From Candidatus Obscuribacter phosphatis (GTDB lineage Bacteria > Cyanobacteriota > Vampirovibrionia > Obscuribacterales > Obscuribacteraceae): DNA of 64,000 nt. Below are positions 33,244 to 42,533 of the stretch, piece by piece; positions within the stretch are counted from its first letter, which is position 1; the number at the start of each line of letters is the position of its first letter. Position numbers and translations under genes: made by a program. The DNA lies in contig MOYA01000001.1 of assembly GCA_001899315.1 (NCBI GenBank), positions 1,518,884 through 1,582,883 of the forward strand, written 5' to 3'. The notes under the pieces were generated by a model. That model was not told the origin of the DNA. It was given only the letters and a program-made list of their open reading frames with translations, and did no database searches.

Positions 33244-35514
33244 ATGCCTCAACTTAACGCATCGGACGTAAAAGCCCTGTACGAAAAGCTCTCAAGCAAG
33301 CATGCTGAAGCGAGAAAGAAACTGGGACGGGCCCTTACATTAGCTGAAAAAGTACTTACTTCCCACCTTGACCATTATCCTGAAGGTGAGTTGAAGCGTG
33401 GGGAAAGCTATGCGCTTCTAAGACCCGATCGCGTAGCCATGCAAGATGCCACGGCTCAAATGGCCTTGCTTCAGTTTATGCAGGCGCAACTGAAAAAGGT
33501 AGCAGTACCATCTACGGTGCACTGCGATCACCTGATCCTGGCGCGCGATGGTGCAGACAAAGACATGGACAGAGCCTGCGATGAGAACAAGGAAGTCTAT
33601 GATTTCCTCGCCTCTGCATCTAACAAACACGGTATCGGCTTTTGGAAGCCAGGAGCAGGCATTATTCACCAGGTCGTCTTGGAAAACTACGCATTTCCTG
33701 GTGGAATGATGGTTGGCACAGACTCGCACACACCAAACGCCGGCGGGTTGGGCATGATAGCCATCGGTGTGGGCGGCGCAGATGCGGTAGACGTAATGGC
33801 CGGAGAAGCGTGGGGAGTTAGATGGCCCAAGCTGATCGGCGTTCACCTCAAGGGCAAACTAAATGGTTGGACTTCTCCTAAAGATGTCATTCTCAAGCTA
33901 GCCGGTGAGCTGACTGTAGCTGGCGGCACAGGTTGCATCATCGAGTACTTTGGCGAAGGCACTGGCTCTATCTCTTGCACCGGCAAAGGCACAATCACCA
34001 ATATGGGTGCAGAGTTGGGGGCCACTACCTCAATTTTCCCTTACGACGAGAGAATGGCCGCCTACCTCAAAATTACCGACAGAAAAGAAATAGCAGACCT
34101 CGCTGATGCGCACAAAGCAGAGCTTACAGCTGATCCGGAAGTGTTTCAAAATCCTGAGAAATACTATGACAAGATTGTCGAAATCGATCTCGATAAACTT
34201 GAGCCGTATGTTGTCGGACCACATACACCCGATTTGGCAAGACCGATATCTGCTTTTGCCGCTGAAATAAAAGAGAAGGGCTATCCGGACAAGCTTTCAT
34301 ACGCATTGATAGGCAGCTGCACAAATTCATCTTATGAAGACATGAGCAGAGCTGCGCATGTGGCAGCTCAAGGCGTAAAGGCAGGACTGAAAAGTTCCTG
34401 TGGATTCCTTGTCACACCAGGCTCTGAGCAGATCTACGAGACAATTCAAAGAGACGGACAAATGAAAACACTGTCCGACATTGGCGCGGTTGTGATGGCA
34501 AACGCCTGCGGACCTTGCATAGGACAGTGGAAACGCCAAGATATCGAGAGTGGCACGAAGAACTCGATCATCACTTCCTTCAACCGTAATTTTCAAAAGA
34601 GAAATGACGGAAACGCTGAGACCTTAGCTTTTATCGGCAGCCCCGAAATAGTTACAGCGTTCGCACTGGCGGGAAGAATTTCCTTCAATCCCATGACCGA
34701 TTCCATCAAAACTGATTCCGGGGAAGTAAAGCTAGCTCCGCCTACAGCAGATGAATTACCGGCAAACGGCTTTGTCTGCGAGAACAAAGGCTACATCGCA
34801 CCGGCTGAAGACGGAGACAAGGTTTCTGTTGTCGTAAAGCCTGATTCCGGAAGGCTTCAGCTTCTCGAGCCCTTTGCTCCATGGAATGGCAAAGATTACG
34901 AGAAATTGCCTGTTTTGATGAAAGCCTTGGGCAAATGCACTACTGACCATATCTCTGCAGCAGGTCCTTGGCTGAGATTTAGAGGCCATCTAGATAGAAT
35001 TTCAGACAATATGTTTATTGGTGCGACCAACGCCTTCACAAAAGAAACCGGAGTCGGGCTAAATGTCCTCAACGGAGAGAGAGCCTCCTATCCTCAGGTC
35101 GCCAGACACTATAAGTCTGAGGGACTTGGTTGGATTGCAGTCGGTGATCAGAACTATGGGGAAGGCTCTAGCCGCGAACACGCAGCCATGTCGCCTCGCT
35201 TCCTTGGCTGCAAAGCCGTAGTTGTGAAGAGCTTTGCTCGTATCCACGAAACCAACCTGAAGAAGCAAGGCATACTGGCACTTACCTTTTCAGAACCTGC
35301 CGATTACGACAAGATTCGTGAAACGGATAGAGTCAGCCTGAGGGGTCTAAGTTCTCTGGCACCAGGCAAAACAGTAGAAATGATTGTTGAGCATGAAGAT
35401 GGAACCAAAGAAGTTATCGAACTTAAGCACACCATGACCGAAGAACAAATCGGCTGGTTCAAAGCGGGTTCCGCATTGAACTTGATTAGAGAGAGAAAAT
35501 TGAGTAAAGCCTAA
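33244..35514 (+). CDS. acn: Aconitate hydratase (mitochondrial type)
   Basis: TCA cycle enzyme interconverting citrate and isocitrate through a [4Fe-4S] cluster. The 756-residue length and sequence style ([40 protein letters not shown]) match the mitochondrial-type aconitase rather than AcnA/IRP or AcnB. Cluster ligands are Cys359 (GSCTNS), Cys422 and Cys425 (ACGPCIG). The C-terminal swivel domain has [19 protein letters not shown]. It is a single-gene unit with its own promoter and terminator. With SdhCAB 3 kb away it supports an oxidative TCA cycle. Confidence 0.96.
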   Translation: MPQLNASDVKALYEKLSSKHAEARKKLGRALTLAEKVLTSHLDHYPEGELKRGESYALLRPDRVAMQDATAQMALLQFMQAQLKKVAVPSTVHCDHLILARDGADKDMDRACDENKEVYDFLASASNKHGIGFWKPGAGIIHQVVLENYAFPGGMMVGTDSHTPNAGGLGMIAIGVGGADAVDVMAGEAWGVRWPKLIGVHLKGKLNGWTSPKDVILKLAGELTVAGGTGCIIEYFGEGTGSISCTGKGTITNMGAELGATTSIFPYDERMAAYLKITDRKEIADLADAHKAELTADPEVFQNPEKYYDKIVEIDLDKLEPYVVGPHTPDLARPISAFAAEIKEKGYPDKLSYALIGSCTNSSYEDMSRAAHVAAQGVKAGLKSSCGFLVTPGSEQIYETIQRDGQMKTLSDIGAVVMANACGPCIGQWKRQDIESGTKNSIITSFNRNFQKRNDGNAETLAFIGSPEIVTAFALAGRISFNPMTDSIKTDSGEVKLAPPTADELPANGFVCENKGYIAPAEDGDKVSVVVKPDSGRLQLLEPFAPWNGKDYEKLPVLMKALGKCTTDHISAAGPWLRFRGHLDRISDNMFIGATNAFTKETGVGLNVLNGERASYPQVARHYKSEGLGWIAVGDQNYGEGSSREHAAMSPRFLGCKAVVVKSFARIHETNLKKQGILALTFSEPADYDKIRETDRVSLRGLSSLAPGKTVEMIVEHEDGTKEVIELKHTMTEEQIGWFKAGSALNLIRERKLSKA

Positions 35515-35538
35515 TAGGGCTAAGCAAATTAAGAGGTG

Positions 35539-35566
35539 AAACCGTTGAGAGATTTCTCGACGGTTT
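35539..35566 (+). terminator. Terminator of the aconitase gene
   Basis: 12-bp stem AAACCGTTGAGA/TCTCGACGGTTT with one G-T pair and a 4-base loop, followed by TCTCTTTCTTTG. Confidence 0.88.
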
Positions 35567-35594
35567 TCTCTTTCTTTGCCTTTGAACGAAAGGG

Positions 35595-36035
35595 TTAAGG
35601 ACCTAGGCTATTCCTTAAAAAGGAATCCGCTTGACCATAAAGCCCCATTTTGCGGAGCAGACATACGTACTCATCCATGAGATTCTGGAAAATCTCAGTC
35701 TCTTCCTGCAAGAGAGATTTGCTGAGTTCGATGCAGCGCTGGAAATGTGCTTCGGATTCTTGAAAATGCTTCTCCCGAAGACAAATCAACGCCAAATTTG
35801 CTTCAGTCTTTAGGATTTCGACTGAAATCGGAATCGAGCAAGCCCCCTGCCTTGCCAGAATAAATTCATAAATTCTCCTAGCGCAATGCAAGTTACCCCT
35901 GGACTGCCAGCCAGAAGCAACTTTATAGAGCCCCTTAATCAAGGCAGACAAGGACTCGCAATCCTCTTTCCAGAGTTTCCGACTACTTAACACAAAACTC
36001 AAACGGCTTCCTGACTCACTGTCTTCGCTTTCCAT
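35595..36035 (-). CDS. Small TPR-like protein
   Basis: A 146-residue soluble helical protein with two or three tetratricopeptide-like units (ALIKGLYKVASGWQSRGNLH, TEANLALICLREKHFQESEA, DEYVCLLRKMGLYGQADSF). No signal peptide. The ribosome site is a perfect AGGAGG 6 bases before the ATG, and it is one arm of the 12-base palindrome AGGAGGCCTCCT at 36036-36047. It is the last gene of a minus-strand group with the hydrolase and GNAT genes, after a gap of about 50 bases. Likely a protein-contact module; partner unknown. Confidence 0.6.
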   Translation of the reverse strand: MESEDSESGSRLSFVLSSRKLWKEDCESLSALIKGLYKVASGWQSRGNLHCARRIYEFILARQGACSIPISVEILKTEANLALICLREKHFQESEAHFQRCIELSKSLLQEETEIFQNLMDEYVCLLRKMGLYGQADSFLRNSLGP

Positions 36036-36084
36036 AGGAGGCCTCCTGTTTGGAAAACACTAGAACACAATAAGTAAGTAATGC

Positions 36085-36960
36085 CTAATTCAAATGCGAA
36101 AGTAACCAAAAAAGACCCTGAGTCATCTCATCCGAGAAATTCGTAACAAGATCATTATGCACAGCGTTAGGCAATAAAAGAAGCTTCCTCTCTCTAGATG
36201 CCGAGTCAAAGAGTCTTTGCGCATGAGAATAGTGAACTGTCGGATCTTTCATACCGTGCGCAATAAGGATAGGAGGATGCCTTCCAGACAGCATTGCCGC
36301 ACTGTCTAAAGAGGGAGTTGGAAACAGTTCCTGTGGATAAATGCTTAACATTGGAAATGTATCAACAGCAATCTGACGCAGTGAGCTAAATCCTGATTGC
36401 AGCAACATGGCAGCAGGTTTTCTGACAAGCGCTACGGCAGTAGATACGGCCACGCCCAATGACTCGCCGTAAAGTACTATTCGGCTTGGTGAAACGCCCC
36501 TTGTCACCAAGAGATCAAAGGCACTGACGCCATCAGAAACTATTGAGCTAGTGTCTGGAATTCCCTCACTCAATCCAAATCCTGCGTAATCGTACAGAAA
36601 GACTGAAAGTCCGTTTTTTCTAAGCCATTTGACTAAGGTATACCTGTCAAGAATATTTCCGGAATTGCCATGATTGACTAGGACTGTGACAACGTCTGCC
36701 GGTTCACAGGAGAAACTATCGGAGAAATAAAGCCCATGCAAAAGATTAAGCCCGCTAGAGAAGTAAACTTGCTGAGGAATCTCTCCAAAAATTTGAAGGA
36801 ACTGCTCGTCTGCCAGGTCATTGTCAAAAGCTGATGGATGGAACAAAAGATTCCGGTAAATTGGCAAGCAATTTCGCGGAGACAGTGCAAGATAGATAGC
36901 CCCTGGGACTAGAGCTGCACACAAAGCTGATAAGCGCAGTGCTTTGCCAATTTGCATCAT
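36085..36960 (-). CDS. Membrane-anchored alpha/beta hydrolase (Bem46-like)
   Basis: A 291-residue serine hydrolase. One N-terminal hydrophobic helix (LSALCAALVPGAIYLAL) probably anchors it to the inner membrane. Fold markers are VLVNHGNSG (oxyanion region), YDYAGFGLSEG, the nucleophile elbow YGESLGVA, acid IAHGMKDPTV and His in NAVHNDLV, so the catalytic triad is complete. The pattern is that of the Bem46/YqkD-type hydrolases of unknown substrate. Its ATG overlaps the GNAT stop by 4 bases. Confidence 0.85.
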   Translation of the reverse strand: MMQIGKALRLSALCAALVPGAIYLALSPRNCLPIYRNLLFHPSAFDNDLADEQFLQIFGEIPQQVYFSSGLNLLHGLYFSDSFSCEPADVVTVLVNHGNSGNILDRYTLVKWLRKNGLSVFLYDYAGFGLSEGIPDTSSIVSDGVSAFDLLVTRGVSPSRIVLYGESLGVAVSTAVALVRKPAAMLLQSGFSSLRQIAVDTFPMLSIYPQELFPTPSLDSAAMLSGRHPPILIAHGMKDPTVHYSHAQRLFDSASRERKLLLLPNAVHNDLVTNFSDEMTQGLFWLLSHLN

Positions 36961-37520
36961 GGAGCCATGCTGCTAACTCGGCTTCCTCTGCAGATCAGCT
37001 CCAAAATCGACACGTCCAAAAAACGATCAAACTTATAGCCAACCTGCCTTAGTTTGCCGACCTCCTCGAAGCCCCTGGAACGGAAAAGCCTGAGGCTATG
37101 TTCGTTCTCAGAGCAGATAAGTGCTAGTGCTACGTGATACTGCCGACGACAATCCTCAAGAAGCCTATCCAGAAGGGACTTGCCGATACCACGGGAGACG
37201 CAAACCGGATCAATATAAATGGAAATTTCACATGTGTCCTTGTAGCCGCACCTATTGCTGTAGGAGGAAAGTGAAGCGAAACCTAAAACACGTCCGTGCA
37301 GGTCAGCAACGTAGATAGGCTTTTTGTCATCAACATGTGCCTGAAACCAACTCTTCCGCTCTTCCAGAGTCTCCTCAACACAAGCGAAAGTTGCTGTGGA
37401 AGACTTTACGTAAAAATTGTACAGAGACGAAATAGCTGTGAGGTCCCTATGCTCGGCAGTTCTGAGCACTAAATCTTTAAGAACTTCGACCGAATTGAGT
37501 GGAAGGGATGAATCCGTCAT
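36957..37520 (-). CDS. GNAT acetyltransferase, phosphinothricin/MnaT-like
   Basis: N-acetyltransferase of 187 residues. DLTAISSLYNFYVKSSTATF and EERKSWFQAH match the PAT/MnaT group. The acetyl-CoA loop reads VSRGIGKSLLDRLLED (Q/RxxGxG/A pattern), and NEHSLRLFRSRGFEEVGKL is the typical C-terminal motif. Members acetylate phosphinothricin, methionine sulfone or related amino acids; which one here is not determinable. It overlaps the hydrolase gene downstream and follows the small unknown-family gene by 65 bases. Confidence 0.88.
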   Translation of the reverse strand: MTDSSLPLNSVEVLKDLVLRTAEHRDLTAISSLYNFYVKSSTATFACVEETLEERKSWFQAHVDDKKPIYVADLHGRVLGFASLSSYSNRCGYKDTCEISIYIDPVCVSRGIGKSLLDRLLEDCRRQYHVALALICSENEHSLRLFRSRGFEEVGKLRQVGYKFDRFLDVSILELICRGSRVSSMAP

Positions 37521-37585
37521 CTAATTTAGTTTCCAGAGTTGCTGAACAAGGCGACAGGGTCAGCACAGCAGAAACTACCGATAAA

Positions 37586-37924
37586 TCAGGCAATCTCTCG
37601 CTGGACGATCCGGCTGTCATCCTGCCCAAGTATATAGCCTCTTCGAGCTTGATCGTCAGCATAAAGTGCAATCACCTCAGTGAGCCCAGTAAGCATTTCA
37701 ATAGGCACAAATTCTGATAGGCGCATTAAGTGCTGCTCTACCTTGAGCCATTCGTTTGTATTAAGAGGAATGGCTCGGTCCAATCTGCGAGAAATTTCGG
37801 CATTTTTATCGAAAGCAAGCGCCAGGCTACCCGATAAATCAAGTCTTTTCTCCAGCTTATCGCAAGCTTCCCCTGTGACCTTAGCCCTCCGAGCTTTCCG
37901 TCTCTCCTGGTTACCTCTAGCCAT
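37586..37924 (-). CDS. Small protein of an unknown family, copy A
   Basis: A 112-residue soluble protein. A basic N-terminus (MARGNQERRKARRAKV) precedes a helical core ending in a strongly conserved block: RAIPLNTNEWLKVEQ, SEFVPIEMLTGLTEVI, YADDQARRGYILGQ. The same block occurs in copy B at 61719-61976, with about 40 of 60 residues identical by eye. There is no signal peptide or membrane helix. GAGGTGA lies 4 bases before the ATG. It begins the minus-strand group with GNAT and hydrolase. I know no family with this motif; the basic tail, absent in copy B, might bind nucleic acid. Confidence 0.75.
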   Translation of the reverse strand: MARGNQERRKARRAKVTGEACDKLEKRLDLSGSLALAFDKNAEISRRLDRAIPLNTNEWLKVEQHLMRLSEFVPIEMLTGLTEVIALYADDQARRGYILGQDDSRIVQREIA

Positions 37925-38394
37925 TTTTCACCTCACCTTTTGTCTCGGTGTTTGTAAGACTTTTAGTTCTGAAATATTAGGGAAAAGGTAGTAAAGAACC
38001 TCACCCATTTTTCTGCTTTCTAAGTCAAGCTGATGGACGTCGAAGCAACCTAGCGGTTCCAGAATGTGCAGAAAGCCAACTTAATTTTTGTAAATGCGAA
38101 ATCCAATAAGCTGAGTTGATATGTCCTGGAGATGTCAGCCTGTCAATGAGAAGACCTACTCTTCAGTTAAGTAAAAGGTTGAGCTTTAGCCAAATACAAC
38201 TAACAGAGACCTCAAAGGGACGTCAGCAACAGCGCCTTCTTGTAAACCCAGATCATATGAGATAACACTAGTGCCAGCCGTGATCTCAGGTAGCTATAAT
38301 CTCTAGTGTCAGGAAGTAATCTCTTGAAAAGTCAAAAGGATTTTTTATTCAGATTATCTCGCTCAACTGACTGAGAGTACTAAGGACACGGAAT
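37925..38394. other. Non-coding region between copy A and the succinate dehydrogenase operon
   Basis: About 470 bases with no supportable gene. It should contain divergent promoters. The right part has TATAAT at 38295-38300 framed by an inverted repeat; see the separate entry. Nothing else was recognised. Confidence 0.6.
38265..38309 (+). promoter_or_regulatory. Candidate promoter/operator of the sdh operon
   Basis: A perfect TATAAT (38295-38300) lies between 7-bp arms ACACTAG (38265-38271) and CTAGTGT (38303-38309). No good -35 box is seen, which fits an activator-dependent or regulated promoter. The start of sdhC lies about 95 bases downstream. Confidence 0.45.
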
Positions 38395-39171
38395 ATGACC
38401 CAAACTAAATTGACGGAGAAGGTCCCTGCCTCTAATGGCGAACCCGCTTACTCCGGCGCCACGGCGCGAACAGATAATTGGTGGTTTGAGCCTTTACTCG
38501 TTGCTGTTGTATTCACAGCTTTTGGTATCTACGCTACCTACCGAGCTTTTGAAAACAACTACTATGAGTTCGGACCTTACCTGTCTCCATTCTATTCGCC
38601 AAACATGAAGGAGTTCTTCCCAGATCTGCCATTCTCAGCGGCGCTCCTCATACTTCCCTTTCCTCTCGCCTTCAGAGCCACCTGCTACTACTACAGGAAG
38701 GCTTATTACAGGTCTTACTTCGCACACCCACCGGGTTGTGCCGTTACATGGTTCAAAAGAAAGGGATATACAGGCGAATTCGAATTTCCTTTCGTTCTTC
38801 AGAACCTACACCGATATGCGTTCTATTTCGCAGTTCCGATCGTCGGTATCCTGTGGTACGACGCTCTAAAGACTATTTGGTATGACAATGGTCTGCATAT
38901 GAGCGTTCTCACTATAGTGATGGTCTTCAACTGTATCCTGCTCTCCGGTTACACATTCGGCTGCCATGCCTGTAGACACTTGGTCGGAGGAAATCTCAAC
39001 AATTTCTCTTGTCCGGAAAATAAACACAGCTATAAGAAGTGGCAGCGCGTTACCGCTCTCAACGAGAAGCACCAAGAATGGGCTTGGACTTCTCTCATAT
39101 CGGTAGCCTTGACTGATGTCTACATCCGCATGGCCTGCCAAAATACATCCCTCGCATTCCAGTTGTTTTAA
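38395..39171 (+). CDS. Succinate dehydrogenase membrane-anchor subunit (Sdh1-like)
   Basis: A 258-residue membrane protein with about five hydrophobic helices, first gene of the sdh operon and 2 bases before the flavoprotein start. It is longer than classical SdhC/SdhD. Its YYYRKAYYRSYFAHPPGCAV and GCHACRHLVGG segments resemble the single large anchor subunit of actinobacterial Sdh1-type complexes (Rv0249c-like). Several His residues could serve haem or quinone sites, but haem content cannot be judged. The quinone (ubi- or menaquinone) is not determined. Confidence 0.82.
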   Translation: MTQTKLTEKVPASNGEPAYSGATARTDNWWFEPLLVAVVFTAFGIYATYRAFENNYYEFGPYLSPFYSPNMKEFFPDLPFSAALLILPFPLAFRATCYYYRKAYYRSYFAHPPGCAVTWFKRKGYTGEFEFPFVLQNLHRYAFYFAVPIVGILWYDALKTIWYDNGLHMSVLTIVMVFNCILLSGYTFGCHACRHLVGGNLNNFSCPENKHSYKKWQRVTALNEKHQEWAWTSLISVALTDVYIRMACQNTSLAFQLF

Positions 39172-39173
39172 TC

Positions 39174-40997
39174 ATGAGCCAATACGAAATAAAAGAACAT
39201 GACGTCATAGTCATCGGAGCCGGCGGTGCCGGTCTTAGAGCAGCCATTGAGGCTTCCGCCCAGGGCGTGAGCGTGGGACTGATTTGCAAGTCCTTGCTCG
39301 GCAAAGCGCACACTGTCATGGCAGAGGGAGGCGTCGCCGCCGCTCTAGCCAACGTGGATGCGCAGGACGGCTGGCAGACTCACTTCAAGGACACCATGAA
39401 TGGTGGCAAGATGTTGAATAACTGGCGAATGGCCCAGTTACATGCCCAAGAGGCACCAGATCGAGTCAAAGAGCTGGAGCGTTGGGGCGCTGTCTTCGAT
39501 AGAACAAAAGACGGGAAAATTCTCCAAAGAGCTTTCGGTGGTCACACATGGAAAAGACTCTGTCACGTAGGAGACCGCACTGGTCTCGAGATGATCAGGA
39601 CCTTACAAGACCGTGGTGTGCACCAAGGCATAGACGTCTACATGGAATGCACAATCACCAAACTCTTCAAAGATGGCGACAGAGTAGCTGGAGCCTTCGG
39701 CTATTACAGAGAAGACGGTCGCTACATACTCTTCAAAGCCAAAGCGATTGTACTGGCTACCGGCGGAGTCGGTAAATCATTCACAGTCACCTCCAATAGC
39801 TGGGAGTACACTGGGGACGGACATGCCATGGCTTATGACCTTGGCGCCGACCTGATTGACATGGAATTTGTGCAGTTCCACCCCACCGGCATGGTATGGC
39901 CGCCAGGTGTGAGAGGCATTCTGGTAACGGAAGGCGTCAGGGGCGAAGGTGGTATTCTTCGCAACAACAAAGGCGAACGCTTCATGTTCAAGTATTTGCC
40001 TGAAGCCACCAAAAATGATTATGCAGCTACTGAAGAAGAAGCCGTTAAATGGGTTAACGCAGCGGTTGCCGGAGAAAAGACTGAGGCTAGAAGACCTCCG
40101 GAATTGTCCACTAGAGACAACGTAGCAAGAGCTATCTATACCGAAGTGAAAGAAGGAAGAGGTTCTCCCCATGGCGGTGTCTTCCTGGATATCAGCTATC
40201 AAGACTCAGAGCGTGTGAAGAAGAAGCTACCTTCGATGTATCACCAGTTCAAAGACTTGGCCGATGTAGACATCACAGCAGGCCCCATGGAGGTCGGACC
40301 GACAATGCACTACATCATGGGTGGTGTACGTGTGGAAGCCGACACCTGTATGACCAGAGTTCCCGGATTGTTTGCCGCCGGTGAAGTTAGCGGAGGCATG
40401 CATGGTGCCAATCGATTAGGTGGAAACTCTCTTTCCGACCTAGTAGTTTTCGGTAGAAGAGCCGGTCTAGGTGCCGCAGATTATGTAAAGGCTCTCACTG
40501 GTCATCCTGAGATTGACAAAGGGCAAATTGAAGAAGCCATCAATGAAATGGAGGCTCCATTTAAGCGTACCGACGGTGTCAACCCTTATGATGTCGCAAA
40601 AGAACTGAACAAAATAATGTCGACATATGTTGGCATTTTCAGAGAAGAGAGCGATCTTCAAACTGGCATCAGTAAGCTCGAAGAACTTAAGGAGATGGCG
40701 AAAAAAGCCAAAGCTACCGGTTCCAAAGCTTACAACCCCGGATGGCACCTCTGCCGTGACTTGCACAACATGCTTGTCTGCTCAGAAGCGATTGCCAGAA
40801 GCGCACTATCAAGGAAAGAAAGTCGAGGCGCCCACAGTCGACTCGATTATCCCAACACTGAAGCCGATTGGGGCAAGGTTAACACTGCAGTGGAATTGTC
40901 CTCCGGCGGTATGAAGTTGGAACATACCCCTCTACCGGAGATGCCAGCTGATTTGAAAGAGCTATTCGCCAAGAAGAAGGAGCCCAGTAATGCCTGA
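39174..40997 (+). CDS. sdhA: Succinate dehydrogenase flavoprotein subunit
   Basis: Catalytic subunit (607 residues) oxidising succinate to fumarate. FAD fold VIVIGAGGAGLRAAIEA; His46 in KAHTVMAEGG is in the usual position of the covalent FAD-His. VQFHPTGMVWPPGVRG and TEGVRGEGGIL form the substrate site, HYIMGGVRVEADTCM lies in the capping/active site, and HGANRLGGNSLSDLVVFGRRAG is the C-terminal FAD segment. It overlaps sdhB by 8 bases. Together with the anchor and FeS genes it forms a complete three-subunit complex. Confidence 0.96.
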   Translation: MSQYEIKEHDVIVIGAGGAGLRAAIEASAQGVSVGLICKSLLGKAHTVMAEGGVAAALANVDAQDGWQTHFKDTMNGGKMLNNWRMAQLHAQEAPDRVKELERWGAVFDRTKDGKILQRAFGGHTWKRLCHVGDRTGLEMIRTLQDRGVHQGIDVYMECTITKLFKDGDRVAGAFGYYREDGRYILFKAKAIVLATGGVGKSFTVTSNSWEYTGDGHAMAYDLGADLIDMEFVQFHPTGMVWPPGVRGILVTEGVRGEGGILRNNKGERFMFKYLPEATKNDYAATEEEAVKWVNAAVAGEKTEARRPPELSTRDNVARAIYTEVKEGRGSPHGGVFLDISYQDSERVKKKLPSMYHQFKDLADVDITAGPMEVGPTMHYIMGGVRVEADTCMTRVPGLFAAGEVSGGMHGANRLGGNSLSDLVVFGRRAGLGAADYVKALTGHPEIDKGQIEEAINEMEAPFKRTDGVNPYDVAKELNKIMSTYVGIFREESDLQTGISKLEELKEMAKKAKATGSKAYNPGWHLCRDLHNMLVCSEAIARSALSRKESRGAHSRLDYPNTEADWGKVNTAVELSSGGMKLEHTPLPEMPADLKELFAKKKEPSNA

Positions 40998-41760
40998 AAC
41001 CTCCACTAGAACAGCCACTCTCAAGGTCTACCGAGGCGACAGAGAAAAAGGCGAATTTAAGACCTATAAAGTGCCTGTTGAAGCGGGCATGGTTGTGCTG
41101 GATGCTATCCATTACATTCAACAAAATTTCGATCCTGAATTGGCCGTGCGTTGGAACTGCAAGGCAGCAAAATGCGGCTCCTGCAGCGGAGAAGTGAACG
41201 GTATGCCGTCTTTGATGTGCAAGACCCGTATGGATAGATTCCGTCCGGATGAAGAGATTATGGTTCAACCCATCAAGACCTTCCCGATCATCAAAGATCT
41301 GGTTACCGATGTCAGCTGGAACTATGAAGTGAATAAGCGAATCACAGCTTTCACTCCTGCTGAAGACGCAGACTGGACCTTCTATCAAGAAGACATCGAT
41401 CGCGTTCAAGAGTTTAGGAAGTGTATTGAATGCTTCCTTTGTCAGAACGTCTGTCATGTTCTAAGAGATCATGACCGTAAAGATGCCTTTATGGGACCGA
41501 GATTCTTGGTCAGAACCGCCAGCCTTGAGATGCACCCATTAGATACTGCCGACCGCTTGAAGTTCCTCAAAGACGAAGGCCATATCGGTTTCTGCAACAT
41601 CACAAAGTGCTGTACAGAAGTTTGTCCTGAAGACATTCACATTACAGACAACGCAATCATTCCGCTCAAAGAACGCGTAGTCGATGAGTTCTATGATCCT
41701 CTCGGTAAGTTCCTGCGCGGCGTGCTCGGTGCCGATAAGAAGAAAGCTAAGAAGAGCTAG
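40990..41760 (+). CDS. sdhB: Succinate dehydrogenase iron-sulfur subunit
   Basis: A 256-residue electron-transfer subunit. The [2Fe-2S] ligands lie in WNCKAAKCGSCSGEVNG and SLMCKT. The second domain has CIECFLCQNVCHV and CNITKCCTEVCPEDI for the [4Fe-4S] and [3Fe-4S] clusters. The first Cys group is spaced CxxxxCxxC as normal. It ends the operon; its 3' end overlaps the convergent AbiEi-like frame by 14 bases, and the operon terminator lies inside that gene. Confidence 0.96.
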   Translation: MPETSTRTATLKVYRGDREKGEFKTYKVPVEAGMVVLDAIHYIQQNFDPELAVRWNCKAAKCGSCSGEVNGMPSLMCKTRMDRFRPDEEIMVQPIKTFPIIKDLVTDVSWNYEVNKRITAFTPAEDADWTFYQEDIDRVQEFRKCIECFLCQNVCHVLRDHDRKDAFMGPRFLVRTASLEMHPLDTADRLKFLKDEGHIGFCNITKCCTEVCPEDIHITDNAIIPLKERVVDEFYDPLGKFLRGVLGADKKKAKKS

Positions 41761-42307
41761 CTTCAACTCTAATTGAAAGCTGATCTGTAATCCATGATGG
41801 CAGGTACCTAAGGTACCTGCCTAATGTTTCTTTTCGATAGCTATTTCTCAAGCTATTGATACAGTCAATTACTCTTCGGCAACTTTTGTTCAGCTTTAGT
41901 CCATCCCAAATACGCAACAATTGTGATGCAAGCGAATTTCGAGCTAACATCATTTTCCTAGGACAGACTCCTCTAACAGTAACTCGGCCCAATATTGTAT
42001 CGAAGGAACTAGAAGAACCATTCGTCAAGAATTCGCCTGGATTATCAGGGTCTGGAATAATCTCCCGACCAAACGCTTTTGACTTAGCCGCCACAATAGA
42101 ATCTATGGTCAAGGTGCTCAGATCAAACCCTTGCTTCACAAACAATCCGCGAGCCACCCGCACAACGAGTCCCATGTTTACTAGGCGAGCGATACCATTG
42201 TCTATGGTGCTTCTTTTGCCGATACCAATCAAATCCTTTGTAGAGAAGAATTGATCCGTCTCCAGCGAATAGACGTACATTCTTATTTGTTGAAAAATTC
42301 CAGCCAT
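41747..42307 (-). CDS. AbiEi-like/DUF6088 winged-helix protein
   Basis: A 186-residue protein. The ATG at 42307 is preferred over 42322, since GGAGG lies 9 bases before it. The N-terminal wHTH (FFSTKDLIGIGKRSTIDNGI, ARLVNMGLVVRVARGLF) matches the domain of type IV antitoxins such as AbiEi and DUF6088 proteins that set and recognise promoters. The rest (about 60-186) has a basic helical part. No nucleotidyltransferase toxin (AbiEii) is next to it, so it is an orphan here. Its last codons are encoded by the sdh terminator stem (RYLRYLP). Confidence 0.65.
   Translation of the reverse strand: MAGIFQQIRMYVYSLETDQFFSTKDLIGIGKRSTIDNGIARLVNMGLVVRVARGLFVKQGFDLSTLTIDSIVAAKSKAFGREIIPDPDNPGEFLTNGSSSSFDTILGRVTVRGVCPRKMMLARNSLASQLLRIWDGLKLNKSCRRVIDCINSLRNSYRKETLGRYLRYLPSWITDQLSIRVEASSS
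41799..41821 (+). terminator. sdh operon terminator, inside the convergent AbiEi-like gene
   Basis: Perfect 10-bp stem GGCAGGTACC/GGTACCTGCC with a 3-base loop, followed on the plus strand by TAATGTTTCTTTTCG, 38 bases after the sdhB stop. It lies within the coding region of the minus-strand gene. Confidence 0.85.
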
Positions 42308-42533
42308 ACTGCAGCCCTCCATCTATCTTAAAGACGTACTCTGCGGGCAAAAAGTTCAATCAAAAAGATTAATTCAACGATGTAATGAGAAGCCGCGCTG
42401 ATAAGAATTAGAGACCGCACCGTCCCACTTGTCTTTCATAAAACAGCCTGTACAAGGGTTTTACTTGAAACCTTAGTTGTCAGACAATTTAATCAAGTAA
42501 AATAGAGGCTTCTCAAGCCAAGAGGTCACAATT

